A DNA stretch of 64,000 nt, taken from NCBI RefSeq assembly GCF_900109175.1, contig NZ_FNZE01000001.1, positions 186,001-250,000 on the forward strand, given 5' to 3'. The position numbers and the translations under genes are program-made. The first letter of the stretch is position 1; the number at the start of each line of letters is the position of its first letter. Origin of the DNA: Pseudomonas linyingensis (lineage in GTDB: Bacteria; Pseudomonadota; Gammaproteobacteria; Pseudomonadales; Pseudomonadaceae). The notes under the pieces are model-generated. The model made no database searches. It saw only the letters and a list, made by a program, of their open reading frames with translations, and was not told where the DNA came from. Below, piece after piece: positions 7,488-17,651 of the stretch.

Positions 7488-8759
7488 CTATGCCTCTGCC
7501 AGCATCCGCTCGCGCGGCTCGCTGACCGGCACGCGCCACTCGCGCAGGTCCGCGCCGCTCGGGTGCTGGAACACGCGCAGGCCGAACTCCGGGAGGATCG
7601 CCAGCAGATGGTCGAAGAGGTCCGCCTGGATGGCCTCGTACTGCGCCCAGGCGGTGGTGTTGGTGAAGCAGTACAGCTCCAGCGGCAGGCCGTCGGCGGT
7701 GGGGCTGAGCTGGCGCACCAGCAGGGTCATGTCCTGACGGATGCGCGGGTCGTGGCGCAGGTACTGCTCCACGTAGACGCGGAAGGTGCCGAGGTTGGTG
7801 ACCCGGCGCTGGTTCAGTGCCGCCGCGCCCTGTTCGTTCAGGCGGCGGTTCCACTCGTCCAGCTCGCCCAGTTTGCCGTCCAGATACTTGCGCAGCAGGG
7901 CGAAGCCGCCCAGGTGCTCGATCTCTGCGCCATCGAGGAAGTGCACGCTGTTCTGGTCGAGGTACAGGCTGCGCTTGATCCGCCGGCCGCCCGATTCCTG
8001 CATGCCGCGCCAGTTCTTGAACGAATCGCTGATGAAGCGCTTGGTCGGGATGCTGGTGATGGTCTTGTCCCAGTTCTGCACCTTGACCGTGTGCAGGGCG
8101 ATGTCGATCACGTCGCCGTCGGCGTTGAGTTGCGGCATCTCCACCCAGTCACCGACGCGGACGATGTCGTTGGAGGTGATCTGTACGCTGGCCACCAAGG
8201 AGAGCAGGGTGTCCTGGAAGATCAGCATCAGCACCGCAGCCATGGCGCCCAGACCGGAGAGCAGGATCAGCGGCGAGCGGTCGATCAGGTTGGCGATGAC
8301 CAGGATGGCGGCGATCGCGTAGACCACGATCTGCACCACCTGCAGGTAGCCCTTGATCGGCTTGAGGTGGGCGTCCGGGCGCTGCTGGTAGAGCGCGTTG
8401 GCCACCTTGAGCAGGCCGCCGATGGCCAGCGCCACGGTCAGCACGCTGAAGGCGCTGCTGACGTTGCGCACCACGGTGACCACCGCCTCCGGCAGGCCGG
8501 CGATCAGGCCGATGCCCGCGGAGATGATCAGCGCCGGGACGATGTTGGACAGGCGGCGGACGATGCTCTGGTCGCCGGCCACCACGTGGTGGCCGATACT
8601 GGTGAAGCCGAGGGCGCGATGGATACCGCGCACCAGCAGGCGCTTGACGATCCAGTTGGCCAGCCAGGCGACGAACGCCAAGAGGACGACACACAGGGTG
8701 GTGAACAGTAGCGGCTGGCCTTGCAGCCACTCCAGCCAGGGGGACAGTTCGGCGGGCAT
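7488..8759 (-). CDS. Mechanosensitive ion channel, MscS family (YbdG-like), copy 2
   Basis: A 423-residue paralogue of the adjacent channel with the same architecture: N-terminal transmembrane helices, then VRVGDWVEMPQLNADGDVIDI and QNWDKTITSIPTKRF of the MscS domain. The long stretch around DRSPLILLSGLGAMAAV is shared exactly. The C-termini diverge (VPVSEPRERMLAEA here). It lies 65 bp downstream of the M23 peptidase, which is probably the ancestral position, and is likely transcribed with it. Retention of two full-length copies suggests both are functional, perhaps with different gating thresholds (inference). Confidence 0.9.
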   Translation of the reverse strand: MPAELSPWLEWLQGQPLLFTTLCVVLLAFVAWLANWIVKRLLVRGIHRALGFTSIGHHVVAGDQSIVRRLSNIVPALIISAGIGLIAGLPEAVVTVVRNVSSAFSVLTVALAIGGLLKVANALYQQRPDAHLKPIKGYLQVVQIVVYAIAAILVIANLIDRSPLILLSGLGAMAAVLMLIFQDTLLSLVASVQITSNDIVRVGDWVEMPQLNADGDVIDIALHTVKVQNWDKTITSIPTKRFISDSFKNWRGMQESGGRRIKRSLYLDQNSVHFLDGAEIEHLGGFALLRKYLDGKLGELDEWNRRLNEQGAAALNQRRVTNLGTFRVYVEQYLRHDPRIRQDMTLLVRQLSPTADGLPLELYCFTNTTAWAQYEAIQADLFDHLLAILPEFGLRVFQHPSGADLREWRVPVSEPRERMLAEA

Positions 8760-8824
8760 GGGTACTCCTCGTCGATGGGCAGTGGCGGGGCGTCCGTGCG
8801 GGCCTTGGGTTCAGGGCTCCGTGC

Positions 8825-9667
8825 TCAGGGCTTGAACGCACCGATGAAGATGCTCGGGTCGACCCGGGCGTCGTTGAGGCTGACGTTCCAGTGCAGGTGC
8901 GGTCCGGTGGCGCGGCCGGTGGCGCCGACCTTGCCGAGCACGGCGCCGCGCGCCAGCTCGTCGCCGACTTTGACGCCGATCTGTGACAGATGGCAGAACA
9001 TGCTGATCAGGCCCTGGCCGTGGTCGACGAACACGGTGCGGCCGTTGAAGAAGTAGTCGCCGACCAGGATCACCCTGCCTGCCGCCGGCGCCTTGACCGG
9101 CGTGCCGGCCGGCACGGCGAAGTCGAGGCCCGAGTGCGGGTTGCGCTCCTCGCCGTTGAAGAAGCGACGCAGGCCGAACGGACTGGACAGCGGCCCGCCG
9201 ACCGGCTTGTCGAACAGCAGGTTGCTCGGCTGGCGCGGGCTGAACTGGCGGTAGGCGTCGGTCTGCACCGCCAGTTCGCGCTCGATGCGCGCCAGGTTGG
9301 CGGCGTTGGGCGTGACCTGCTGCTGGTTCTTCAGGGTGATGCGCTGTTCCTTGTAGTGGCGGCTGCCGACGCTGAAGGCCAGGCGGCGGCCGTCGTCCAC
9401 TTCGAGCTGCTCGCGGCCGGCCTTGACCGTCAGCGGCAGGCCGACCACGGCGATCCAGCGCCGGCCATCCTCCCTGACCACCAGCACCGGCTTGCCCTGG
9501 TAGCGGGCGATGGGGCGAGCGGCGCCGTCGCCCAGTTCGACCACCGCCACGCCGCCGGGCACCGGCTGGTGCAGCAGGCGCGACAGGAAGCCCTCGGCGT
9601 GCACGGGCGGGACATGGGCGGGCAGGGCAAGCAACAGAACCAGCAGAAACGGCAGCAATCGGGACAT
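8825..9667 (-). CDS. M23 family metallopeptidase (LytM/peptidoglycan endopeptidase-like)
   Basis: A 280-residue exported protein. A signal peptide (about 1-24, ending PPVHA) precedes an Ig-like N-terminal region. The C-terminal LytM/peptidase M23 domain has NPHSGLDFAVPAGTPVKAP (the HxxxD zinc ligands) and TGPHLHWNV (HxH). All three motifs are intact, so it should be an active zinc endopeptidase cutting peptidoglycan cross-links in the periplasm. The start at 9667 gives a proper signal peptide. It lies upstream of MscS copy 2 on the same strand. A fragment of an extra copy of its 3' end survives at 7404-7485. Confidence 0.9.
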   Translation of the reverse strand: MSRLLPFLLVLLLALPAHVPPVHAEGFLSRLLHQPVPGGVAVVELGDGAARPIARYQGKPVLVVREDGRRWIAVVGLPLTVKAGREQLEVDDGRRLAFSVGSRHYKEQRITLKNQQQVTPNAANLARIERELAVQTDAYRQFSPRQPSNLLFDKPVGGPLSSPFGLRRFFNGEERNPHSGLDFAVPAGTPVKAPAAGRVILVGDYFFNGRTVFVDHGQGLISMFCHLSQIGVKVGDELARGAVLGKVGATGRATGPHLHWNVSLNDARVDPSIFIGAFKP

Positions 9668-9708
9668 GGGCAGGGGGTAACGCGGGGCGGGGGGAGCAGA
9701 AAATGCGT

Positions 9709-9732
9709 CCCTCTCCCGCGGACGGGAGAGGG
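9709..9732. repeat. Short palindromic repeat of the CCCTCTCCCG type
   Basis: CCCTCTCCCG and CGGGAGAGGG pair around a CGGA loop between rhlB and the peptidase gene. This kind of CTCTCCC palindrome is widely scattered in proteobacterial genomes. It sits 13 bp past the rhlB stop and may serve as its 3' end. Confidence 0.5.
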
Positions 9733-9744
9733 TGCGGGCAGGAC

Positions 9745-11316
9745 TCAGTGCTTGCGCGGCACCGGCTTGAGCAGCTCGGCGGGAGGCATCTCGCACTGGA
9801 TCTTGCGGCCGATCAGCGCCTCGATCGGCGGCAGGGCGAAGGCATCGTCCTCGCCGGCGAAGCTGATCGAGGTGCCGCTGGCGCCGGCCCGGCCGGTACG
9901 CCCGATGCGGTGCACGTAGTCGTCGGGATCTTCCGGCAGGGTGAAGTTGATCACGTGGCTGATGGCGTCGACGTGGATGCCGCGGCCGGCCACGTCGGTG
10001 GCGACCATCACGCGGATCTTGCCTTCGCGAAAGCCTTCCAGCGCCTTGATGCGCTTGTGCTGCGGCACGTCGCCGGACATCTGCACCGCGCTGATGCCGT
10101 CGCGGGTCAGGCGTTCCTCGATGCGGCGCACCTCGTCCTTGCGGTTGGCGAACACCATCACCCGGATCCAGTCGTTCTGGGTGATCAGGTTGTACAGCAG
10201 CTTGTACTTGTCGCTGCCGGCCACCGCGTAGACGTGCTGCTCGACGGTGTCGCTGGCGACGTGTTCCGGCTCGATCTCGACGATCGCCGGCTCGGTGGTC
10301 CACTGCTTGGCCAGGTTCATCACGTCTTCGGTGAAGGTGGCGGAGAACAGCAGGGTCTGCCGTTCGCCCTTCGGCGGGGTCTGGCGGATGATCTGCCGCA
10401 CCTGCGGGATGAAGCCCATGTCGAGCATGCGGTCTGCCTCGTCCAGCACCATCACCTCGACCATGTCCAGGTGCACTTCGCCACGCTGGTTGAAGTCGAG
10501 CAGGCGGCCCGGGGTGGCCACCAGGATGTCGCAGTAGCGCGATTCGAGCTGCTTGAGCTGCTTGTCGAAGTCCATGCCGCCGACGAAGCTCATCACGTTG
10601 AGCTTGGTGTACTTGGTCAGCGCCAGGGCGTCGTTGGCGATCTGCACCACCAGCTCGCGGGTCGGCGCGATGATCAGCGCGCGCGGCTCGCCCATGTAGC
10701 GTTCCTTGGGCGGCGGCGTTTCCAGCAGCTGGGTGATGGTGGAGATGAGGAACGCGGCGGTCTTGCCGGTGCCGGTCTGCGCGCGGCCGATGGCGTCCTG
10801 GCCCTTGAGGGTGTAGCCGAGCACCTGCGCCTGGATCGGCGTGCAGTAGGGGAAGCCGAGGTCGTGGATGGCGTGCATCAGCTCGGGAGCGAGGCGGAAG
10901 TCGTGGAAGCGGGTCTTGCCTTCGGCGGGCTCGACCACGAAGTCTTCCGGCTTCCAGTTGTCCACCACCGGCTTGCGCGGCGCACGCTCGCGGCGCGGCT
11001 TGTCGGCCTTGGGCTGGCTTGCGGCAGGCTGCTCGCTGCGCGCCGGCTGGTCTGCGGCACTGCTCTCTTCGCGAGGCTGGTCATCGCGCGGCTTGTCGCC
11101 ACGGGGCTTGTTGCTGCGCGGCTTCTTCGCGCGGCCGCCGTCGGCGCGCTCGCTGCGGGGCTGGTCAGCCGACGCCGCGGCAGTGCTGGCCGTGGCATTG
11201 CTGGTCGGTGCGCTGCTGCGCGTTTCGGCGTCGGCGGCCGCTGGGGTGACGGGCTGGGCCACCTGGGCTACCGCGTCCTTGCTGAGGAATTTTTTGAGTG
11301 CCTTGAGCACGGTCAT
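9745..11316 (-). CDS. rhlB: DEAD-box ATP-dependent RNA helicase RhlB
   Basis: A 523-residue RNA helicase. After a short N-terminal helix ([14 protein letters not shown]) comes a low-complexity tail of about 100 residues rich in Lys, Arg, Pro and Ser. The two RecA-like domains then carry the Q motif ([11 protein letters not shown]...YCTPIQAQ), [11 protein letters not shown] (Walker A), [19 protein letters not shown] (DEAD box), FSATFT (SAT) and HRIGRTGR (motif VI). RhlB normally works with the RNA degradosome, unwinding structured mRNA. The start at 11316 is preferred over an upstream in-frame ATG at 11406, because the intervening peptide looks like untranslated leader. It is transcribed alone. 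Confidence 0.93.
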   Translation of the reverse strand: MTVLKALKKFLSKDAVAQVAQPVTPAAADAETRSSAPTSNATASTAAASADQPRSERADGGRAKKPRSNKPRGDKPRDDQPREESSAADQPARSEQPAASQPKADKPRRERAPRKPVVDNWKPEDFVVEPAEGKTRFHDFRLAPELMHAIHDLGFPYCTPIQAQVLGYTLKGQDAIGRAQTGTGKTAAFLISTITQLLETPPPKERYMGEPRALIIAPTRELVVQIANDALALTKYTKLNVMSFVGGMDFDKQLKQLESRYCDILVATPGRLLDFNQRGEVHLDMVEVMVLDEADRMLDMGFIPQVRQIIRQTPPKGERQTLLFSATFTEDVMNLAKQWTTEPAIVEIEPEHVASDTVEQHVYAVAGSDKYKLLYNLITQNDWIRVMVFANRKDEVRRIEERLTRDGISAVQMSGDVPQHKRIKALEGFREGKIRVMVATDVAGRGIHVDAISHVINFTLPEDPDDYVHRIGRTGRAGASGTSISFAGEDDAFALPPIEALIGRKIQCEMPPAELLKPVPRKH

Positions 11317-11412
11317 CTCGATCTGGATTGAAGATACAGGTTGCAGTGTAAAGCAAGATGGGAGTATGGCGAAGCCGCCGCGCGGTTTCTGCGCGGTTCC
11401 CATCACGCTCGG

Positions 11413-11431
11413 TGAGCGGGGCTGCGCCCGC

Positions 11432-11434
<3 letters not shown>
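11413..11434 (-). terminator. Hairpin overlapping the carboxylesterase stop codon
   Basis: TGAGCGGG and CCCGCTCA form an 8-bp stem that includes the esterase stop codon. It has no T tract. It is a weak candidate for a transcription end. Confidence 0.3.
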
Positions 11435-12579
<1,145 letters not shown>

Positions 12580-12655
12580 CGGGTGTTTCCGGTCGAGCGC
12601 CGGTTCTTGTCGGGGGCGCGCCCTCGCGGCGCAGCCCCGCCAGGGATCAAGAGCA

Positions 12656-12680
12656 GCGCCCCGAGGTCGGGCCTCCTGCA
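12656..12680 (-). repeat. REP-like unit, type 2, copy 1
   Basis: The minus-strand reading of this 25-base unit contains GGAGGCCCGACCTCGGGGCG. It closely matches GGAGGCGCGACCTCGCGGCG at 62961-62986. It lies in the gap between the convergent GIY-YIG and PPK2 genes. Confidence 0.5.
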
Positions 12681-12698
12681 GGTGTGAATCGCGGATGC

Positions 12699-13517
12699 TC
12701 AGGCCTGCTCCAGTTCGTCGAGGCCGAACGGCGGTGGCGGGCTTGGCCAGTGCTGGTCGAGGCGCTCGAACTCGCGGGCCAGCAGGCTGGCGACCAGCAG
12801 GTCGCGCAGCCACTTGTGGTTGGCCGGGACCAGCTGCCAGGGCGCCTGCGCGCGGTGGCTGGCGGCGAGGATGCCGGCCCAGTGCGCCTGCTGGCGGTCG
12901 AACTGGCGGTGGTCGTCGAGGTCGGCGGCGCACAGCTTCCAGTGCTTGCGCGGGTCGAGCAGGCGCTTGCGCAGGCGGGCCTTCTGCTCGGCGCGGGAGA
13001 TCTGCAGGTAGACCTTGAGCAGGCGGATGCCGCGTCCGGCCAGTTCATCCTCGAAGGCGGCCAGCTGGGCCAGCCGCTCTGGGATGTCGACGGCGGCGAT
13101 GAAGCCGTCGAACAGGTCGCAGGCCACGCCCTCGTAGGGCGTGCGGTTGAACAGGGCGATGCCACCCGCGGCCGGCAGGCAGCGCCGGTAGCGCTCCAGA
13201 AAGCCTTCGCCGCGCTCCGCGGCGTTCGGCTGGCGGAAGCTGTGCACCGTCAGGCCCTGTGGGTCGAGGCCGCCGAACACATGGCGGATGGCGCCGTCCT
13301 TGCCGGCGCAGTCCGGGCCCTGCAGCCAGACCAGCAGGGACTCCTGCCGGCGTGCCCAGAGCAGGCGCTGCTGCTCTACCAGCCAGGGCTTGAGCGCCGC
13401 CAGCTGCGCGCGGGCGCCGTCGTGGTCGAGGCCGCACAGCCGCTCGGCGTCGCCGGTCGCCAGCGCGCACGGATCGCCCAGGCAGGCATCGAGCAGGGTG
13501 TCGGACAGGCGGGGCAT
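12699..13517 (-). CDS. Polyphosphate kinase 2 (PPK2) family protein
   Basis: A 272-residue P-loop protein of the PPK2 fold. WLQGPDCAGKDGAIRHV (residues about 65-80) is the Walker A region, with K73 and the family's Asp. Further PPK2 features are VHSFRQPNAAERGEGFLERY, FNRTPYEG, KVYLQISRAEQKARLRKRL and APWQLVPANHKWLRDLLVA. PPK2 enzymes move phosphate between polyphosphate and nucleotides. The class I/II/III preference (NDP or NMP) cannot be read from this sequence. The start at 13517 has GGAAAA upstream. A start at 13538 would add seven residues. It is not in an obvious operon. Confidence 0.85.
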   Translation of the reverse strand: MPRLSDTLLDACLGDPCALATGDAERLCGLDHDGARAQLAALKPWLVEQQRLLWARRQESLLVWLQGPDCAGKDGAIRHVFGGLDPQGLTVHSFRQPNAAERGEGFLERYRRCLPAAGGIALFNRTPYEGVACDLFDGFIAAVDIPERLAQLAAFEDELAGRGIRLLKVYLQISRAEQKARLRKRLLDPRKHWKLCAADLDDHRQFDRQQAHWAGILAASHRAQAPWQLVPANHKWLRDLLVASLLAREFERLDQHWPSPPPPFGLDELEQA

Positions 13518-13546
13518 GCGGTTTTCCAAGGCAATCAAGCGGTCGA

Positions 13547-13607
13547 TGCAGGAGCGGATTCATTGGCGATCGGTGTGGAAAAGGTCGCGAATGAATCCGC
13601 TCCTGCA
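13547..13607. repeat. REP doublet, type 1, copy 1 (perfect 18-bp arms)
   Basis: TGCAGGAGCGGATTCATT (13547-13564) and AATGAATCCGCTCCTGCA (13590-13607) are perfect inverted arms separated by 25 bases that contain a further GCGAT/TCGCG pairing. The sequence is of the Pseudomonas REP type and recurs at 21169-21230. It fills the gap between the PPK2 and yejK genes. Confidence 0.8.
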
Positions 13608-13629
13608 GGACTTAGACGATAGCCGCCAA

Positions 13630-14637
13630 TCAGTCCTTGCGCCGCTTGAGCTGGTCCTTCAGCTGGGTCGGCAGCTGGCGGATGGTCAGGGTGTCGTGTT
13701 CCTCGTCGTACTCGATCTGCGAACCCAGCAGGTGCGACTCGAAGCTGATCGACAGGCCCTCGGCGCGGCCGGTGAAGCGGCGGAACTGGTTGAGGGTGCG
13801 CTTGTCCGCGGGGATCTCCGGGGCCAGGCCGTAGTCCTTGTTGCGGATGTGCTCGAAGAAGGCGCGCGGCTGCTCCTCGTCCATCAGTTCGGAGAGCTCC
13901 TCGAGGGCGATCGGCTCGCCGCGGCGCGCCTGGCTGCTGGCGTAGTCGACCAGCGTCGCGGTCTTCTCGCGGGCCTGCTCCTCGGCCAGGTCCTCGCTCT
14001 CGACGAAGTCGCTGAACGCCTTGAGCAGGGTGCGCGTCTCGCTCGGCGCATCGACGCCTTCCTGGCAGCCGAGGAAGTCGCGGAAGTACTCGGAAACCTT
14101 CTTGCCACCCTTGCCCTTGATCAGCGAGATGTACTGCCGGGAGGTCTGGTTGTTGCGCCACTCGGAGATGTTGATGCGCGCGGCGAGGTGCAGCTGGCCG
14201 AGGTCGAGGTGCTTGGCCGGCGCAACGTCGAGGCTGTCGGTGACCGCCACGCCCTCGCTGTGGTGGAGCAGGGCGATGGCCAGGTAGTCGGTCATGCCCT
14301 GCTGGTAGTGGGCGATCAGCACGTGGCCGCCGGTGGACAGGTTGGACTCCTCCATCAGCTTCTGCAGGTGCTCCACCGCCTGGCGGCTGAAGGCGACGAA
14401 GCCCAGGGCGCCGTCGAGGTATTCGCCGAGCCAGCCGCTGAACGGGTGGGCGCCGGACTCGGGGTGGAAGAAGCCCCAGACCTTGTTGGGCTTGGCGTTG
14501 TAGCTGTCGTTGAGGTCGGCCAGCAGGTTGTCGATGGCCTGCGACTCGGCCAGCTCGCTGTCGCGGGCGTGCAGCACGGCGGGGCTGCCGTCGGGCTTCT
14601 TGTCGATCAGGTGGACGATGGCGTGGCGGATCGGCAT
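13630..14637 (-). CDS. yejK: Nucleoid-associated protein YejK
   Basis: A 335-residue cytosolic protein matching the YejK/NdpA family along its length. It starts [17 protein letters not shown], has [20 protein letters not shown] and [18 protein letters not shown] in the middle, and ends in a basic tail [10 protein letters not shown]. YejK associates with the nucleoid in E. coli, and its biochemical role is not defined. The start at 14637 fits the family N-terminus. It is divergent from the MFS gene, with promoters presumably in 14638-14763. Confidence 0.95.
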   Translation of the reverse strand: MPIRHAIVHLIDKKPDGSPAVLHARDSELAESQAIDNLLADLNDSYNAKPNKVWGFFHPESGAHPFSGWLGEYLDGALGFVAFSRQAVEHLQKLMEESNLSTGGHVLIAHYQQGMTDYLAIALLHHSEGVAVTDSLDVAPAKHLDLGQLHLAARINISEWRNNQTSRQYISLIKGKGGKKVSEYFRDFLGCQEGVDAPSETRTLLKAFSDFVESEDLAEEQAREKTATLVDYASSQARRGEPIALEELSELMDEEQPRAFFEHIRNKDYGLAPEIPADKRTLNQFRRFTGRAEGLSISFESHLLGSQIEYDEEHDTLTIRQLPTQLKDQLKRRKD

Positions 14638-14763
14638 GGCGGTCTCGTGGCGGGCAATTCGGATGCGCCAGTGTAACCGAAGCGTGGTGCGCGACCGGAG
14701 TCGGACGGTCGCAAGGACATATCCGAGTGATATGCTCGCCTTTTGCCTGAATGGAGACTGCAA

Positions 14764-15975
14764 ATGACCCCGCTTTGGCGCCACTGCGGCTGGATGCTGC
14801 TGGGCAGTTCGCTGATCCTCGCCCTGTCGCTGGGCGTGCGCCATGGCTTCGGCCTGTTCCTCGCGCCGATGAGCGCCGACTTCGGCTGGGGCCGCGAGGT
14901 GTTCGCCTTCGCCATCGCCCTGCAGAACCTGGTGTGGGGCCTGATCCAGCCGTTCACCGGCGCCTTCGCCGACCGCTTCGGCGTCAGGCGCACGGTGCTG
15001 ATCGGCGGCGTGCTCTACGTCGCCGGCCTGGCGCTGATGGCCTTCGCCGACTCTCCGGGCTCGCTGTCGCTGAGCGCCGGCCTGTTGATCGGCCTCGGCC
15101 TGTCCGGCACCTCGTTCTCGGTGCTGCTCGGTGCGGTGGGCCAGGCGGCGCCGGTGGAAAAACGCAGCATGGCGATGGGCGTCGCGGCGGCGGCCGGCTC
15201 CTTCGGTCAGTTCGTCATGCTGCCCGGCAGCCTCGGCCTGATCGCCTGGCTCGGCTGGTCGGGCGCGCTGCTGGCGCTGGCCGTGCTGATCGCCCTGATC
15301 CTGCCGCTGGCGACGCTGCTGCGCGCGCCGGTGCAGCCGCCGGCGGTCGCCGAGCAGCGCCAGACCCTGGGCGCAGCGCTGCGCGAGGCGGCCAGGCATT
15401 CCGGCTTCTGGCTGCTGGCGCTGGGCTTCTTCGTCTGCGGCTTCCAGGTGGTGTTCATCGGCGTGCACCTGCCGGCCTACCTGGTCGACCAGCACCTACC
15501 GGCCCAGGTCGGCACCACGGTGCTGGCGCTGGTCGGCCTGTTCAACGTGTTCGGCACCTACACCGCCGGCTGGCTGGGCAGCTGCTACTCGAAGCCCAAG
15601 CTGCTGACCGCGCTGTACTCGATCCGCGGCGTGGTGATTGCGCTGTTCTTCTTCGCCCCGCTCAGCGAGTGGAGCGCCTACGCCTTCGGCATGGCGATGG
15701 GTTTCCTGTGGCTGTCCACGGTGCCGCTGACCAACGGCACGGTGGCGACCCTGTTCGGCGTGCGCAACCTGTCGATGCTCGGCGGCATCGTCTTCCTGTT
15801 CCACCAGCTCGGCTCCTTCCTCGGCGGCTGGCTGGGCGGCTGGCTGTACGACCGCACCGGCAGCTACGACCTGGTCTGGCAGATCTGCATCGGCCTCAGC
15901 GTGATGGCGGCGCTGCTCAACTGGCCGGTGCGCGAGCAGCCGGTGGCGCGCCTGCAGCAGGCGGGAGCGGCCTGA
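14764..15975 (+). CDS. MFS transporter
   Basis: A 403-residue inner-membrane protein with about twelve hydrophobic segments. The MFS signature between helices 2 and 3 is visible as [17 protein letters not shown]. The N-terminus ([28 protein letters not shown]) and C-terminal half resemble the oxalate/formate-antiporter-like (YhjX) branch of carboxylate transporters, but no substrate can be assigned. The start at ATG 14764 has GGAG seven bases upstream. A TTG at 14743 is less likely. Its stop codon overlaps the start of a 40-residue membrane protein (TGATG), so the two are translationally coupled. Confidence 0.88.
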   Translation: MTPLWRHCGWMLLGSSLILALSLGVRHGFGLFLAPMSADFGWGREVFAFAIALQNLVWGLIQPFTGAFADRFGVRRTVLIGGVLYVAGLALMAFADSPGSLSLSAGLLIGLGLSGTSFSVLLGAVGQAAPVEKRSMAMGVAAAAGSFGQFVMLPGSLGLIAWLGWSGALLALAVLIALILPLATLLRAPVQPPAVAEQRQTLGAALREAARHSGFWLLALGFFVCGFQVVFIGVHLPAYLVDQHLPAQVGTTVLALVGLFNVFGTYTAGWLGSCYSKPKLLTALYSIRGVVIALFFFAPLSEWSAYAFGMAMGFLWLSTVPLTNGTVATLFGVRNLSMLGGIVFLFHQLGSFLGGWLGGWLYDRTGSYDLVWQICIGLSVMAALLNWPVREQPVARLQQAGAA

Positions 15976-16097
15976 TGCGCCGCGCGCTAGCCTGGCTGGC
16001 CGCGGCCCTGCTGCTCGGCGCGCTGCTGGCGCTGGCCTGGTGGGGCTGGCAGCAGGGCGGGCTTATGCTGCTGATGCAGGGCATGGGCGTCTGCTGA
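15975..16097 (+). CDS. Small single-span membrane protein coupled to the MFS gene
   Basis: A 40-residue ORF whose ATG overlaps the MFS stop codon (TGATG). It begins [20 protein letters not shown] and continues AWWGWQQGG...MQGMGVC. The basic start, one strongly hydrophobic helix (about 4-24) and terminal Cys suggest an inner-membrane miniprotein. The translational overlap and sensible composition support it being real, although it is below the size many gene callers report. I do not recognise a family. A role as a transporter accessory is inferred only from position. Its stop codon touches the left arm of the structured repeat at 16097. Confidence 0.6.
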   Translation: MRRALAWLAAALLLGALLALAWWGWQQGGLMLLMQGMGVC

Positions 16098-16238
16098 GAG
16101 CCTATTCACGATCTGCTGCGCGTCGGCCATGCTGCGTTGAAATCGGCTTCGGAATGCTCATTTGCAACCAGCAAACTCCGCTTCCTCAGCCGATTTCGCC
16201 TTGCCTGGCTTTAGCTCGCGAGATCGTGAACAGGCTCT
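16097..16238. repeat. 142-bp structured repeat with nested inverted repeats (MITE-like)
   Basis: The outer arms AGAGCCTATTCACGATCT (16097-16114) and AGATCGTGAACAGGCTCT (16221-16238) pair with one mismatch. Inside are GAAATCGGCT (16139-16148) and AGCCGATTTC (16188-16197), and at the centre TTTGC and GCAAA (16161-16165, 16171-16175). The whole element can fold into one long hairpin and fills the gap between two convergent genes almost exactly. I recall very similar elements in other Pseudomonas genomes. It has no coding capacity, so it is probably a miniature non-autonomous element. Confidence 0.75.
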
Positions 16239-16244
16239 TTCGCT

Positions 16245-17582
16245 TTACTGCAACTGCATGCCGTTCTGGCGTTGCTGCAGCGCCTGCAGGCGCTCGATCA
16301 CGTAGCGCAGGTGCAGGTGCAGCTGGTACAGCTCGTTGGAGTAGGCCAGCGGCACCTCGACCCGCGCCAGCTGTTCCTCGAGGCCTTCCAGATGGGCGAT
16401 TTCCGCGTCCAGCCGTTGCGGCAGGGTGCCGGCGTCGAGCTGGCGGTCGATCTCGCGCAGGTACTTGTACCAGCGGTAGATGCGCGCGCGGATGCGCCAG
16501 CGGTACAGCGGGCCGACCGCCTTGAGCAGCGGGATCAGCACCACCAGCAGCGGGATCACCAGGATGATGTAGCGGTCGGCCAGCGAAGCGATGCGAAACG
16601 GCAGGAAGCGCTGCAGCAGCGGCAGGCCGTTGCTGTAGAAGTAGCGCGCCTCGTCGAGCAGCGCGAAGGTCGCTGGCTCGGCGCTGGGGTAGGCGCCGGG
16701 GGCGTCGAGCAGGCTGCCGTGGCGGGTCACCTCGCGGGCGGCGGCGAGCAGCAGCGGGGTCAGCGCCGGATGGAAACCGTCGTTGACCACCAGCGAGGCG
16801 GCCGGCGCCAGGGTGATCAGGTCGCGCTGCGGGCTGTTGTTGGCCAGGTCGAGCAGGCCTTCGCCCACCGCGATGGCGCGCACGAAGGGCATGCGCGCCT
16901 GGTAGGCGGCGGCGCGGCGGAAGTTCACCAAGCTCAGCTCGGGCGCGGCGGCCAGGCGCTGGATCAGCGCATTTTCCGCCGGGCCGATGAAGAACGCCGC
17001 ATCCAGCTCGCCGGCCAGCAGGGCGTCGGCGGTCTTGCTGCCGCCGCGGGCCTGCCACTGCGCGGGATACTGGTCGGCGTCGATGCCGTTGGCGGCGAGC
17101 ATCGCGGCGCTCACCGCGGCGGTGCCGCTGCCCGCGCTACCCAGCGCCACGCGCAGCGGCAGCAGGTCGCGCAGGCCGTCGATGGCCAGCTCGCGGCGCT
17201 GGAACAGCCACAGCGGTTCCTGATACACCGCGCCGAGGCTGTGCAGACGGGCGCGCTCGGCCTCGTCCAGTTGCAGCTCGAGGCCGCTCTGCACCAGGCC
17301 GATGTGGATGCCGCTGTCCGCGTCGAGCAGACGGGCGAGGTTCTGCCGCGCGCCACTGCTGGGTTCGAGGATCAGCTCGAAGCCGTCCTTCGCCAGCTCG
17401 GTCTTGAGCTGCTCGGCGAAGGCCGCATAGCCGCCGCCGTCGAAGCCGCCGCTCATGCGCAGCTGCATCGGCGGCGGCGGGGCGACGAAGTAGAACAGCG
17501 CGGTGCCCAGCGCGGCCAGTACCGGTACCAGCCACAGGTTGGCGCGCAGCATGATGGACAGATCCTGGAGCAGACGGCGCAT
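16245..17582 (-). CDS. TAXI-family solute-binding protein, membrane-anchored
   Basis: A 445-residue protein. A transmembrane helix near the N-terminus (about 14-35) is followed by a TAXI-type periplasmic binding domain (about 40-330), with SGGFDGGGYAAFAEQLKTEL, SSGARQNLARLL and GSAGSGTAAVSAAMLAANGI. A second hydrophobic segment (ILVIPLLVVLIPLLKAVG) and a basic, coiled-coil-like C-terminal tail of about 90 residues follow. TAXI proteins usually feed TRAP transporters, but no TRAP permease gene is adjacent. Anchoring at both ends and the cytoplasmic tail suggest a sensor-like or partner-dependent role (inference). It is probably transcribed alone, 69 bp after the yjeH-like gene. Confidence 0.82.
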   Translation of the reverse strand: MRRLLQDLSIMLRANLWLVPVLAALGTALFYFVAPPPPMQLRMSGGFDGGGYAAFAEQLKTELAKDGFELILEPSSGARQNLARLLDADSGIHIGLVQSGLELQLDEAERARLHSLGAVYQEPLWLFQRRELAIDGLRDLLPLRVALGSAGSGTAAVSAAMLAANGIDADQYPAQWQARGGSKTADALLAGELDAAFFIGPAENALIQRLAAAPELSLVNFRRAAAYQARMPFVRAIAVGEGLLDLANNSPQRDLITLAPAASLVVNDGFHPALTPLLLAAAREVTRHGSLLDAPGAYPSAEPATFALLDEARYFYSNGLPLLQRFLPFRIASLADRYIILVIPLLVVLIPLLKAVGPLYRWRIRARIYRWYKYLREIDRQLDAGTLPQRLDAEIAHLEGLEEQLARVEVPLAYSNELYQLHLHLRYVIERLQALQQRQNGMQLQ

Positions 17583-17651
17583 GGGGATTCCTTTCGTGGC
17601 TCTGTCTGCAGCATAACCAAGGACGCTGTCGCGGGGACAGGCCGGATCGGC

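Noticed and set aside
14743-14763. TTG start for the MFS gene
   Set aside because: The ATG at 14764 has GGAG at ideal spacing and gives the normal N-terminus.
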